A stretch of 64,000 nucleotides of DNA. Source: Parashewanella sp965200795. GTDB lineage: Bacteria > Pseudomonadota > Gammaproteobacteria > Enterobacterales > Shewanellaceae. The notes beneath the pieces were generated by a model, which saw only the letters and a program-made list of their open reading frames with translations, was not told the origin of the DNA and did not search any database. The stretch spans positions 310,001-374,000 of the forward strand of contig CBDAVB010000005.1 of assembly GCA_965200795.1 (NCBI GenBank), in the 5' to 3' direction. The position numbers and the translations under genes are program-made. How positions within the stretch are numbered: the stretch's first letter is position 1; the number at the start of each line of letters is the position of its first letter. This document shows positions 55,141-63,939 of the stretch, piece after piece.

Positions 55141-56727
55141 ATGAAAATGGCTACAGCGATTGATACGGTTTACAAATTGCCGGAGGCTGTGACACCTCAT
55201 ACGGCTGATGAAACACAGAGTGATCACTTAACGTTCAGTCAGCATGAATACTGTTTAGAAGCCTACGCTAAGGTTAAAGAAGAGGGAAAGCTGGACGCGG
55301 GAAAGAACTTAAGCTTTTTGTTCGCCTCACACTCAATTAACGAAGCAAGATATTACGTAAATACGTTAAACCTTGATTTTAAGGATTATTTTAAATTTAC
55401 ACTCACTTCAGGTGCCGAAAAACACAGCTACAGCCTGAAATTGTTTTTCACGAATGACGCATCTGACCGCCGCATTGATTTTATGAACAAAAAGATCAAG
55501 TTAATATTTCCCGTCAGCGCAGGATTATCCAATCATCATCAAAATTGCTACGTTAATTCGGCGTTACAATGCTTTTGCGGCTTTTTATACCGCAACCCGA
55601 TGATTGACTTTATAAGCACTCACCTTCCAATTGAATACGCGGCATTAGCTGTCAAAGCTAAGTTCCCTGATCTTGAAGGTGTTAAGACGGAGGAGCTGGC
55701 GCGGGAAATACAAACCAGTCCGCTCGTTAAAATTGCCGCTTCGGGATTTAAAAGCAAAGAAAATGACGTTAAGTCATATCAGATAGACCAGTCTGAATTT
55801 ATTGCGTTCAGCATGATGATTAACAGTTTAAAAAAGCTTACATCAACATTAAATTCGCCCCTGAATCCGCAAAAAGCTTCTCAGGACAGAGATGAATTTT
55901 TATCGTGTTACGCCGGACTGTTGCGCAAGCATCAACAAAAATCCCGTTTCATAGAAATCAAAGGCACTAAAAACAACCCAACCTGGACATTCAGACAGAC
56001 CGGCAATGCTACGGAGGTAATTAATGAAATCAGAAATGTTTTATGCTTAGACGGCATGCAAGAAAAATTTGGTTTGATTCAAAGCCGGATGTCAATCAGC
56101 AATGGCTTAACCGAAGTAGAGTCAGCCTCAGCGCCAGCGGTTACAGAAGTTAAAGCCGGACTTCCTGAGAAGCGCGCGGACGACTCAGCGCCTCCTTTTT
56201 CTCTTGACAATTTTTTCAAAGGAGCGGTATTCGGGGATATCTATAACACAGAGCAGGGTTTAAACCCGATAACATGGTTTATGTGCGTCACACCGCCTGA
56301 AAAGCTGCTGGTCACAATCAGTGAGACTACTTCAAAATCTTATTTATCTGAATTAACCAAACAAATTAAAACTGTTTTCCCCCGGGGTGATCTCAAACTG
56401 CTCGGAGTGTTACCTCTGATTCAACTGCTTAAAAATAACTTACGGGTTAACATTCCGTTATATCTTGATAAAAATGGCGGAAGAATAGTAGTTGATTACA
56501 CCTACATGGCCGACCATGTGATTTGCAATTCAGGCAGCCATTACTCTACCTTGAAATTTACTCAGCAAGGGGAAATGATACATATCAACGACGCTGTTTC
56601 TAAGCGTATTTCTCTGAAAGATAACTATAAAGCCGCCGAAAAATATATAATCGAAAATAAACTCAGTTCATCAACCTATTCTCTTCATCTGGCGCCGGAT
56701 TCACATTTACAGGCGTCAAGTCTTTAA
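55141..56727 (+). CDS. USP-like (peptidase C19) ubiquitin protease homologue 2
   Basis: Protein of 528 residues, a diverged tandem paralogue of the preceding gene, 90 bases downstream on the same strand. Its Cys box is GLSNHHQNCYVNSALQCF (Asn131, Cys136), closer to the USP consensus than homologue 1. The His box is CNSGSHYSTL (His467), followed by HIND (Asn483, Asp484). The N-terminal 115 residues resemble those of homologue 1 (helical, ending in YSLKLFF before the Cys box). An insertion at about 310-350, rich in Glu, Ala and Pro, separates the two halves. The pair sits between housekeeping genes with no phage or IS gene attached. A host-directed effector function is inference; catalysis is suggested by the full set of residues. 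Confidence 0.8.
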   Translation: MKMATAIDTVYKLPEAVTPHTADETQSDHLTFSQHEYCLEAYAKVKEEGKLDAGKNLSFLFASHSINEARYYVNTLNLDFKDYFKFTLTSGAEKHSYSLKLFFTNDASDRRIDFMNKKIKLIFPVSAGLSNHHQNCYVNSALQCFCGFLYRNPMIDFISTHLPIEYAALAVKAKFPDLEGVKTEELAREIQTSPLVKIAASGFKSKENDVKSYQIDQSEFIAFSMMINSLKKLTSTLNSPLNPQKASQDRDEFLSCYAGLLRKHQQKSRFIEIKGTKNNPTWTFRQTGNATEVINEIRNVLCLDGMQEKFGLIQSRMSISNGLTEVESASAPAVTEVKAGLPEKRADDSAPPFSLDNFFKGAVFGDIYNTEQGLNPITWFMCVTPPEKLLVTISETTSKSYLSELTKQIKTVFPRGDLKLLGVLPLIQLLKNNLRVNIPLYLDKNGGRIVVDYTYMADHVICNSGSHYSTLKFTQQGEMIHINDAVSKRISLKDNYKAAEKYIIENKLSSSTYSLHLAPDSHLQASSL

Positions 56728-56729
56728 CA

Positions 56730-56866
56730 GTTATGGCGTTCAGATTTAGTGCTCTGCAAGACGTTCTTGCGCAGTAATACCGGCAGTCTTTCAAGCAAGA
56801 GTAACACCGTAGAGTGCTTAAGACGGGCGTCAGAAAAATGAAAAACTTATCGTCGGGTACTTAAGC
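56730..56866. repeat. Diverged relative of the array MITE
   Basis: Starting just behind the stop codon of homologue 2, the segment contains GGCGTTCAGATTTAGTGC (array MITE: GGTGTTCAGATTTAGCGC). Further on it has a run parallel to the MITE right half, ending AAACTTATCGTCGGGTACTTA (array: AAACTTATGGTCAGCTACTTA). The left inverted repeat is not recognisable. It is therefore a degenerate copy of the same element family, again directly behind a stop codon. Confidence 0.6.
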
Positions 56867-56881
56867 GTCAACTCTATACTT

Positions 56882-56923
56882 TACTGTATATAAAATCAGT
56901 ATATACTGTTTATTAATACAGTG
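56882..56923 (+). promoter_or_regulatory. Two LexA (SOS) boxes upstream of recN
   Basis: Box 1 is TACTGTATATAAAATCAGTA (56882-56901) and box 2 is TACTGTTTATTAATACAGTG (56904-56923). Both fit CTG-N10-CAG, the gammaproteobacterial LexA site. Tandem boxes before recN are known from E. coli, so SOS control of this recN is well supported. Confidence 0.88.
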
Positions 56924-56994
56924 GTTTTGATATCGCTTTACCAATTAATCAGTTAAATCTGAATACTTGACTTGATATTGAAAGGGACAAGATT

Positions 56995-58653
56995 ATGCTT
57001 TGCCAACTGAGTATCAATAACTTCGCTATCGTTCGTTTTCTTGAGTTAGACTTTAACAAAGGCATGACCAGCATTACCGGGGAAACCGGAGCGGGTAAGT
57101 CCATCGCGATTGACGCCCTGGGCTTATGTCTCGGTAACAGAGCGGATGTCAATGCTGTTCGTCCCGGAGCCGGTAAAACAGAAGTATCAGCGGCCTTTAA
57201 CATTGATAAACTGCCGCAAGCCAAACGCTGGTTGGAAGATCAAGATTTAAATTGTGAAGACGAATGTATTTTACGCCGGACCATCACCAGCGAAGGCCGC
57301 TCAAGAGCATACATCAACGCTAACCCTGTACCATTGTCACAGCTAAAAGCTTTAGGTCAGCTTCTTGTCGCGGTTCACGGGCAGCACGCACATCACGCCA
57401 TGCTCAAAAACGAACACCAACTCAGCTTATTAGACAGTTACGCTAATCATCAGAATTTAATTCATGACGTCGAAAAGCAATACCGGAATGTAAAACAAGC
57501 TGAGGCTGAAATAAAACAGTTAACCGCGACGCAAGATGAACGAAAAGCCCGTCAACAGCTGCTTGAATATCAAGTACAGGAACTTGATGAATTTGATTTA
57601 AAACAAAATGAATTTGAACAAATCGAGCAAGAGCATAGGAAGCTCGCCAACAGCACAGATCTCATCAGCCACTGCCAGCAAAGTTTACATTTACTGTCGG
57701 ATTCTGATGACAATATTGAGTCCATGTTAAGTCAGGCCGCTGTGCTCGCGTCAGAACTTGAAGGCTTTGATCCTGAACTCAAAACCATCGGAGAAATGAT
57801 CAATAACGCGCTGATACAAGTACAGGAAAGCAGCGGTGAAATTCAGCATTATTTAAGTAACCTGGAGCAAGACCCGGAGCACTTTGAGTATATTGAGCAA
57901 AGACTCTCGAAAGCCGTGCAGCTTGCCAGAAAGCATTTAGTTCCAGCCAACGAGTTACATGCCCGTCACCGGTCGATTCGCACGGAGCTGGAACAAATCT
58001 CACTTGATGAGGATAAGCTCGAAGACATTCATATTATTCTCAACTCGGCCAGAAATAAATATCAACAAGCTTCTAAAAAGCTAAGCTTAAGCCGTCAACG
58101 CTACGCTAAAGAACTCGATAAATTGGTGACTCAATCCATCCGCCGGCTCAATATGCCTGAAGGTAAATTCCAGATTGACGTGAGCCATAACGAACATAGC
58201 ATCACCAATATCGGCGGCGATCAAATTCAGTTTTTAGTGACAACCAATACGGGACAACCGCTTCAGCCCATCTCAAAAGTTGCCTCAGGCGGTGAACTTT
58301 CACGAATCGGTTTAGGGATCCAAGTCATCACAGCGCAAAAAGTATCAACACCAACGCTGATTTTTGATGAAGTGGATGTCGGAATTTCCGGGCCGACCGC
58401 CGCGGTGGTAGGGAATATGTTACGCCGCTTAGGAGAGTCTACGCAGGTATTTTGTGTGACCCATTTACCGCAAGTCGCGGGAAATGGTCATCAGCATATG
58501 TTTGTAAATAAAAAGTCCGCAAAAGGCCAGACGGAGACATCTATGATGCCGCTAAACCAAGTTCAGAGAATAGAAGAGCTGGCTCGCTTATTGGCGGGAG
58601 ACACTATAACTGAAAGCTCACTGGCCAATGCCAGAGAGCTGCTGATTTGTTAA
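56995..58653 (+). CDS. recN: DNA repair protein RecN
   Basis: SMC-like ATPase that acts at DNA double-strand breaks in recombinational repair. Full length at 552 residues: Walker A GETGAGKS at 29-36, long central coiled-coil arms (about 150-380, rich in Glu, Gln and Leu), the ABC signature SGGELSRIGLG and Walker B LIFDEVDVGISG in the C-terminal ATPase half. AAGGGA lies eight bases before the ATG. Two LexA boxes lie upstream, so expression is expected to rise on DNA damage. It converges with the TonB-dependent receptor gene across a shared terminator. Confidence 0.95.
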   Translation: MLCQLSINNFAIVRFLELDFNKGMTSITGETGAGKSIAIDALGLCLGNRADVNAVRPGAGKTEVSAAFNIDKLPQAKRWLEDQDLNCEDECILRRTITSEGRSRAYINANPVPLSQLKALGQLLVAVHGQHAHHAMLKNEHQLSLLDSYANHQNLIHDVEKQYRNVKQAEAEIKQLTATQDERKARQQLLEYQVQELDEFDLKQNEFEQIEQEHRKLANSTDLISHCQQSLHLLSDSDDNIESMLSQAAVLASELEGFDPELKTIGEMINNALIQVQESSGEIQHYLSNLEQDPEHFEYIEQRLSKAVQLARKHLVPANELHARHRSIRTELEQISLDEDKLEDIHIILNSARNKYQQASKKLSLSRQRYAKELDKLVTQSIRRLNMPEGKFQIDVSHNEHSITNIGGDQIQFLVTTNTGQPLQPISKVASGGELSRIGLGIQVITAQKVSTPTLIFDEVDVGISGPTAAVVGNMLRRLGESTQVFCVTHLPQVAGNGHQHMFVNKKSAKGQTETSMMPLNQVQRIEELARLLAGDTITESSLANARELLIC

Positions 58654-58670
58654 AACTCTTAAGAGTACAA

Positions 58671-58695
58671 AAAGGCTTGCCGGCGGCAGGCCTTT
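58671..58695. terminator. Bidirectional terminator between recN and the TonB receptor
   Basis: Stem AAAGGCTTGCC with GGCAGGCCTTT and loop GGC. The A-run on one side and T-run on the other let it serve both convergent genes. Confidence 0.8.
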
Positions 58696-58712
58696 CTATG
58701 TCAGACTAAAAA

Positions 58713-61325
58713 TTAAAACTTATAGGAAGCATTCACATACCAGAAACGGCCCTGGCCGTTGTGAACGTTTGTAGAGAACCCCATAAATTCATTATAAATA
58801 AACGGCGGCTCTTCATTAAATAAGTTTGTCGCCCCTAATGTCAGTACCGTATTATCTATGCCGTAATAACTCACCCGGGCATCAACGGTAAGCATAGAAT
58901 CAACGTCTTTCAGTACAGTTCCGTCTTCCCGGACTCGAACTGAGTCATCCTGCCTGAACTCACCGATATAATTAAGAGACAGGTTAGAAACGAAATCATC
59001 CGTTTTCCAGTCTACTCCGGATCTCCAACGAAACTCAGGTTGCTCAAAGTCACCTTCAACAGTGTCTATCCGATAACCTCCTTCACCGTCTCTGCGTTTA
59101 TCCTCGTAGGTAATGACATAATTTAATGAATAGAAGAAATTAAAGTCACCGGCCCCGGTTTCCAGGCGGTAGTTAACATCAAGATCAATCCCCGAGGTAT
59201 CTAAATCACCAATATTCTGGAAAGTATCGAAGATTCTGACAATCTCGCCGGGATCGTTCGGATTACTGGTAGGAATACGCTCGACAAAAGAAGGATCAGT
59301 ACCATAGTTACTCAGCACAAATTGAGTATCTGAGTCAATGATATTTTCAATTTTGTAGTTATAGTAATCAACTGAAAAATCGATATTTTCAGTTAAATTA
59401 TAAATCACACCAAGGTTATAACTCTTTGACTCTTCAGGTTGTAAATCAGGATTACCTTCAAACTCGGCGGTAAATTCAAACGGCTCACAACCCAAGCCGA
59501 CCAGGCTGCAGCGAGCGCTATCGACTAAAGTAGGTGACTCGTCTGTTCTCCCCAGACCAAGCTGATGTAAAGACGGTGCTCTGAACGCCGTTCCATATGA
59601 GCCTCTGAACGATAAGTCCTCAGTCGGATTCCATAAAAAACTGACTTTTGGATCAGTGGTATTACCAAAGTCACTATATCTTTCATGACGTAAGGCCAGC
59701 TGAACTTCAAGCGTATCATGCAACGGAATCGCCAGTTCGGCATACACCGCTTTATTGTCACGGCTGCCATTGGCTTGAGTGGCCTCAGTTCCGAAAACTT
59801 CGCCACGAATATACTGATCATCAGGATTATCAGATATTGACTCTTTACGGTATTCAGCGCCAACAGCCAGCATCAAATCACCCGCCGTCATCTCCATGAT
59901 CGGCCCCGAAATGGTCGCGTCAACGGATCTCGTCGTAGATTTACCGATACGAGTCGTCGTGGTTTCAATATAATCTAAAACTTCTTGAGAATTTGATGAC
60001 GGCTCAAACGGATCGTAAGAGCCGTTATCTATAGATTCCTGTAATCGCCGTATGTTAGGAAAGCCGTCAACACCGCGTTCTACGGCTTTGGATTTAATAT
60101 AGTTATAAGCGACTTCCCAGTTCCAGTCACTTAACTCACCTTCAAGCCCTAAGATGACACGGTAATAATCACTGTCCACTTCTTTGGCACGGTTACCGAT
60201 ATCAACCATTCGACGTCTCATCGTCAAATCCTGTCCGTGGAATTCATGCTCAGCCTGATCCGCGAACGGGTGATTAGGGTTGTCTGCGTCCATGAAAAGC
60301 TCATTGAAGCTGGGACTGCCCGCGCCACGAACTAAACTTCGGCTGTTTTGGCCGTTGAGTTCCGTGAAGCCGCGCATAGTGTCTGAAATATCATACTTAC
60401 CCATATAATTAAAACTGAAACGCTCAGCTTCAGGGATCATTGTCATCACCGGAGCATAATCATAACGACATAAATCACCAACTACTTGATCGGCCGGACA
60501 CACATCATTGCCGAAAGTATCAGGTATTCTGCTGGTAGGATCACTTTCTAAAGCAATCGTACCGGGGTAACCGGACGAACTTCTGAAATCAGTCGCATAG
60601 GGATCGCCTGTCCTCGCTCTCTGGTTCGCCGTAGCAGAATAATCCCGCTCCGCGTACAACACTTCTTCACGCTTGAAATAGTCAAGAATAAAAGTATGTT
60701 TGCTCTTTTTTGCTTGATTTCCCCACACCAAGCTCAAATTTTGCTCCTCACCGCCGCCGCTGGAAGTATCCCCGTAACGGGCGGTAATTTCAGCGCCGTC
60801 TAAATCATCTCTCAGAACAATATTAATAACGCCGGCAATCGCGTCAGAACCGTAAATCGCACTGGCACCGTCTTTTAAAATATCGACACGTTTAATCGCA
60901 GCAATCGGAATATTGTTAATATCAACGAACGCCGTATCAATCCCTTTGGCAAACGGACTCACTGATACCCGGCGGCCGTTAACTAAAATCAACGTGGAGT
61001 CCGCTCCCAGACCACGTAAAGAAACACTTGAACCACCATTCGCCGTATCGTCACTGGAGTTGGCTTGCGTTGAGAATGTTCCCGCTCCCGCAACCGGAAG
61101 TTTAGAAAGCGCGCCGATTAAATCGGTGGCTCCCGTATCTTTCAAATCTTCAACAGATAAGGACGTTACCGGGTTCGGCCCTTCCATATCAGTGCGTTTA
61201 ATGTGTGATCCGGTAACAGTAATACGTTCTACTTCATCTTTTTGCGCTTCATCAGCAACAGCCTGAGAGGCTGAGGATGAACCAGCGATAGCTAAAATTA
61301 ACGTATTCAGTTTAAATTTCTTCAT
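58713..61325 (-). CDS. TonB-dependent outer-membrane receptor
   Basis: Protein of 870 residues with a signal peptide (likely cut after AVA at 22-24), a TonB-box-like ERITVTG at 33-39, a plug domain (GATDLIGALSKLPVAG, VSLRGLGADSTLILVNGRR, IKRVDILKDGASAIYGSDAI, GVINIVL), then a long beta-barrel ending in an aromatic residue (WYVNASYKF), the usual outer-membrane assembly signal. Receptors with this plug and the NGRRVS/SAIYGSDAIAGV pattern are abundant in Alteromonadales and often import oligosaccharides or peptides; the substrate cannot be read from sequence. AAGGGA lies upstream of ATG. No clear Fur box was seen. It stands alone between recN and nadK. Confidence 0.92.
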   Translation of the reverse strand: MKKFKLNTLILAIAGSSSASQAVADEAQKDEVERITVTGSHIKRTDMEGPNPVTSLSVEDLKDTGATDLIGALSKLPVAGAGTFSTQANSSDDTANGGSSVSLRGLGADSTLILVNGRRVSVSPFAKGIDTAFVDINNIPIAAIKRVDILKDGASAIYGSDAIAGVINIVLRDDLDGAEITARYGDTSSGGGEEQNLSLVWGNQAKKSKHTFILDYFKREEVLYAERDYSATANQRARTGDPYATDFRSSSGYPGTIALESDPTSRIPDTFGNDVCPADQVVGDLCRYDYAPVMTMIPEAERFSFNYMGKYDISDTMRGFTELNGQNSRSLVRGAGSPSFNELFMDADNPNHPFADQAEHEFHGQDLTMRRRMVDIGNRAKEVDSDYYRVILGLEGELSDWNWEVAYNYIKSKAVERGVDGFPNIRRLQESIDNGSYDPFEPSSNSQEVLDYIETTTTRIGKSTTRSVDATISGPIMEMTAGDLMLAVGAEYRKESISDNPDDQYIRGEVFGTEATQANGSRDNKAVYAELAIPLHDTLEVQLALRHERYSDFGNTTDPKVSFLWNPTEDLSFRGSYGTAFRAPSLHQLGLGRTDESPTLVDSARCSLVGLGCEPFEFTAEFEGNPDLQPEESKSYNLGVIYNLTENIDFSVDYYNYKIENIIDSDTQFVLSNYGTDPSFVERIPTSNPNDPGEIVRIFDTFQNIGDLDTSGIDLDVNYRLETGAGDFNFFYSLNYVITYEDKRRDGEGGYRIDTVEGDFEQPEFRWRSGVDWKTDDFVSNLSLNYIGEFRQDDSVRVREDGTVLKDVDSMLTVDARVSYYGIDNTVLTLGATNLFNEEPPFIYNEFMGFSTNVHNGQGRFWYVNASYKF

Positions 61326-61770
61326 ATTGTTCCCTTAAATTGGTTTATTGAGAGTACTCCTCTGACCTCTCATCCTTCTGCTGAGGAAAAATATAAATAA
61401 CATAAATATTACATATTAGAAACTTTACTGAAATAACTTTCCGGCTTGTTACCGCTTAACATTGCCATTATCAAGGCTCGAAAAATGAAGTTTAATCATT
61501 AAACCAAGTAATGGTGTATGCCGGTAAATGAAGGATGAGTAACGTGCGAAGAGGTAATGTTAAGCGTAAGCCCGGGGCTGTGTTTATTCGGTCACCGGAT
61601 TCCCGCTGACAGCATGCGGGAATGACGTTAAACCCCCGATATTTATTTTCGGAGCTCCGGAAACCGCCGTGCGAAAGGAACCGCGCCTAAGTTATTTCGG
61701 GACAGTTACTGACTCTTGAACGTGCGTCACACCACATTGATACGACAGCTCATTTTTTACGCTTTACGGT
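61326..61770. other. Intergenic region with a hairpin repeat
   Basis: No gene was found. At 61599-61623 ATTCCCGC pairs with GCGGGAAT around a 9-base loop (plus-strand context CACCGGATTCCCGC ... GCGGGAATGACG), the type of intergenic hairpin repeated in many proteobacterial genomes. AT-rich bases 61380-61430 probably include the receptor promoter, but I cannot fix its boxes. Confidence 0.55.
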
Positions 61771-62649
61771 TTAAAACAGTTTACTGCCCCAGCTGAGTTT
61801 GTTTCTTAAAACATGAAAGTAATTATGACCTTTAGGATGAACCAGCTTCAGCCGCTCCGGACTTTGGTGAATAATAATTTCATCCCCCGGCAGAACAGCT
61901 AAGTGCACATGACCGTCACAGCTTATCTCTAAATTGTCGCCGTTATCCGGCGATAACACTAATTTGATGGTGCTGTTACCGTCAACGACAATCGGCCGGC
62001 ATGAGAGCGTGTGCGGAAACATGGGAACCAGAATAATCGCATTGAGATTGGGCGTTAAAATCGCGCCGCCCGCAGATAATGAGTAAGCGGTAGAGCCTGT
62101 GGGTGTAGACACGATCATGCCGTCAGCACGCTGGCTGTACATAAAGGTATCGTCAATATACACCTCAAACTCGATCATGTGAGCAATCTTACCCGGATGA
62201 AGAACGGCTTCATTCACGGCGCTGTTGCAAGCTTTAAGTTTGCCGTGACGATGAACTTCTGCTTCAAGTAAAAATCGATGCTCAACTTCGTATTCACCAT
62301 CAAGCACATGATTAAGGCAAGTTTCAAAGTTATCAGGTGCTAAGTCAGTCAGGAAACCAAGGTTTCCGCGGTTGACACCGATTACCGCGATATCAAAACG
62401 GGAGAGCACCCTTGCCGCGCCAAGCATGTTACCGTCACCACCGACGACGATAGCCAAATCACAGCGTTTGCCGAGTTCGAGCAAATCTACTGACGTTGCT
62501 TGCGGAGCAACATCTTCAGCGACTCGCTCTTCAACCAAAACATTCAGATGCTTTTTCTTAAGCCACTGATATAAAGACTTGAGTGTCGCATTTGTACCTT
62601 GGTGATGCGGCTTACCAATTAGGCCGATTGTTTGAAATTTTACATTCAT
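61771..62649 (-). CDS. nadK: NAD kinase
   Basis: Phosphorylates NAD to NADP with ATP in the cytosol. From the ATG at 62647-62649 (MNVKFQTIGLIGKPHHQG) it has 292 residues, the family length. A longer frame begins 17 codons upstream, but that extension overlaps the grpE heat-shock promoter and has no family support. The GGDG motif (VVGGDGNMLGAARVL), the NE-containing AVNEAVLHPG and the DGMIVSTPTGSTAYSLSAGG region are all present. It diverges from grpE across 86 bases, the arrangement seen in many gammaproteobacteria. No obvious Shine-Dalgarno site precedes the chosen start. Confidence 0.94.
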   Translation of the reverse strand: MNVKFQTIGLIGKPHHQGTNATLKSLYQWLKKKHLNVLVEERVAEDVAPQATSVDLLELGKRCDLAIVVGGDGNMLGAARVLSRFDIAVIGVNRGNLGFLTDLAPDNFETCLNHVLDGEYEVEHRFLLEAEVHRHGKLKACNSAVNEAVLHPGKIAHMIEFEVYIDDTFMYSQRADGMIVSTPTGSTAYSLSAGGAILTPNLNAIILVPMFPHTLSCRPIVVDGNSTIKLVLSPDNGDNLEISCDGHVHLAVLPGDEIIIHQSPERLKLVHPKGHNYFHVLRNKLSWGSKLF

Positions 62650-62674
62650 ATTACTAATAGATAGGCAGTTAGCA

Positions 62675-62700
62675 CTTGAAACAGCAAAAATGATCCCCAT
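62675..62700 (+). promoter_or_regulatory. Sigma-32 heat-shock promoter of grpE
   Basis: CTTGAA (62675-62680), a 14-base spacer and CCCCAT (62695-62700) match the sigma-32 consensus. It lies 35 bases before the grpE start codon and points toward it. Confidence 0.88.
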
Positions 62701-62735
62701 AATATGCGCATAGTAGGCAGAAACAAAGTACTTTT

Positions 62736-63323
62736 ATGATGAACAACGAACCAAAGAATGCACAGGAAGAACAATTAGATGCGCCAGCTCAAGCAACAAC
62801 AGAAGAATCAGATCTGGTCGATGAGCTCACTCAAGCTAATTTTCGAATTGAAGAATTAGAAAAAGCACTTGCTGAAGCTACGGCTAAAGTTGAAGAGCAA
62901 AAAGATTCAGTAGTACGTGCGGCGGCGGAAACAGAAAATATTCGTCGGCGAGCCGCAATGGATGTTGAAAAAGCCCGTAAGTTTGCACTGGAGAAATTTG
63001 TTAATGAGCTTTTGCCTGTAATGGATAACATGGATCATGCGGTAGCCGGTTTGAATATTGATGATGAAGAAGGACCGATGAAGGCGTTGCATGAAGGTAT
63101 GGAATTAACTCGTAAGACGTTAGTGAGCGCGGTTGAAAAATTTGGCGTTAAAGTTGTAAATCCCGAAGGTGAAACATTTAATCCTGAAATGCATCAAGCT
63201 ATTGGTATGCAGCCGAGCGCGGATTATCCGGCGAACACAGTCATGGCTGTTATGCAGAAGGGTTACCAGTTAAATGAACGTCTGCTTCGTCCGGCAATGG
63301 TAATGGTTTCTCAGGGCAGCTAA
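62736..63323 (+). CDS. grpE: Nucleotide exchange factor GrpE
   Basis: Co-chaperone that releases ADP from DnaK. Protein of 195 residues: an acidic N-terminal tail, a long coiled coil (about 28-90, ELTQANFRIEELEKALAEA), then NIRRRAAMDVEKARKFALEK and the beta domain with NPEGETFNPEMHQAIGM and NTVMAVMQKGYQLNERLLRPAMV. All family marks are present. Two Met codons begin the frame and either may be used. Preceded by a sigma-32 promoter; dnaK is not in the window, and the next gene downstream is vsr on the other strand. Confidence 0.96.
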   Translation: MMNNEPKNAQEEQLDAPAQATTEESDLVDELTQANFRIEELEKALAEATAKVEEQKDSVVRAAAETENIRRRAAMDVEKARKFALEKFVNELLPVMDNMDHAVAGLNIDDEEGPMKALHEGMELTRKTLVSAVEKFGVKVVNPEGETFNPEMHQAIGMQPSADYPANTVMAVMQKGYQLNERLLRPAMVMVSQGS

Positions 63324-63341
63324 CTGTGGTTTTCAGAGTTT

Positions 63342-63370
63342 GAGCCGCGCTTATATTCGCGGCTTAGGTT
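63342..63370 (+). terminator. Terminator after grpE
   Basis: GCCGCG (63344-63349) pairs with CGCGGC (63358-63363) over an 8-base loop, followed by TTAGGTTTT. The T tail is short, so strength is uncertain. Confidence 0.6.
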
Positions 63371-63474
63371 TTGGGGCCGGGGTTACTTTTGTTTGGTGAG
63401 TTTAAAACCTTACCGGCTCAGAACCGTTAATGCCTTGGAATTTCACCAAGCGCCAGACGGCGTTCTCCCGATGA

Positions 63475-63939
63475 TTACATTATTTTCAGTCCGCTGTCAT
63501 CTATCTCCGCCATTGCGTAAGAAGTTGCTAAAAAGGTTTTTATAAGCTGAAGTAATATCTGTTCTGATAATCTCTGCTTACCTGTTATAGCGCACTCCCA
63601 AATAATCAACAGACGAATTCCTAAATTAAATAACTCTCGTTTGTTCCTTGTGTCTCTTTCGATGTTTCTGGAAAGTTTATCTTCCCAAAATTCAGTGTGA
63701 CTTTTAGGCGGTCGAAATTGTCGGCAATCGTGTTTATGCCAGAAACATCCGTGAATCCAAATAACGGTATTCCACTTAGCCATCCAGACATCTGGTTTGC
63801 TAGGAAGGTAAGAAGGTGTGACCCTGAATCTAAAACCATTATGATGTAGCAACTTGCGTATAATTAATTCAGGTCTAGTATTTTTGCTTTTTATCGCGCT
63901 CATATTTTTAGAGCGTGTCGCAGAGTCGTGAACATCCAT
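63475..63939 (-). CDS. vsr: Very short patch repair endonuclease Vsr
   Basis: Strand-specific endonuclease that nicks next to T:G mismatches arising from deamination of 5-methylcytosine, usually paired with a Dcm-type cytosine methylase. From ATG 63937-63939 (MDVHDSATRSKNMSAI) it has 154 residues; a TTG three codons earlier is less likely. Visible marks are the N-terminal DxATRSKNM, PSKPDVW with the catalytic Asp, HGCFWHKHDC with the zinc and catalytic His residues, TEFWEDKLSRNIERD and LLIIWECA. No methylase gene lies within the visible downstream or upstream bases; it could lie beyond the right edge. Confidence 0.92.
   Translation of the reverse strand: MDVHDSATRSKNMSAIKSKNTRPELIIRKLLHHNGFRFRVTPSYLPSKPDVWMAKWNTVIWIHGCFWHKHDCRQFRPPKSHTEFWEDKLSRNIERDTRNKRELFNLGIRLLIIWECAITGKQRLSEQILLQLIKTFLATSYAMAEIDDSGLKIM

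Noticed and set aside
53398..56727. Chlamydial CE-clan or OTU-type deubiquitinases
   Set aside because: The order Asn-Cys-YxNS before the His box and HIND after it fits peptidase C19, not the His-before-Cys order of CE proteases or the OTU D-G-x-C motif.
62650..62700. Seventeen extra N-terminal residues of NadK
   Set aside because: They exceed the family length and lie on the grpE promoter.
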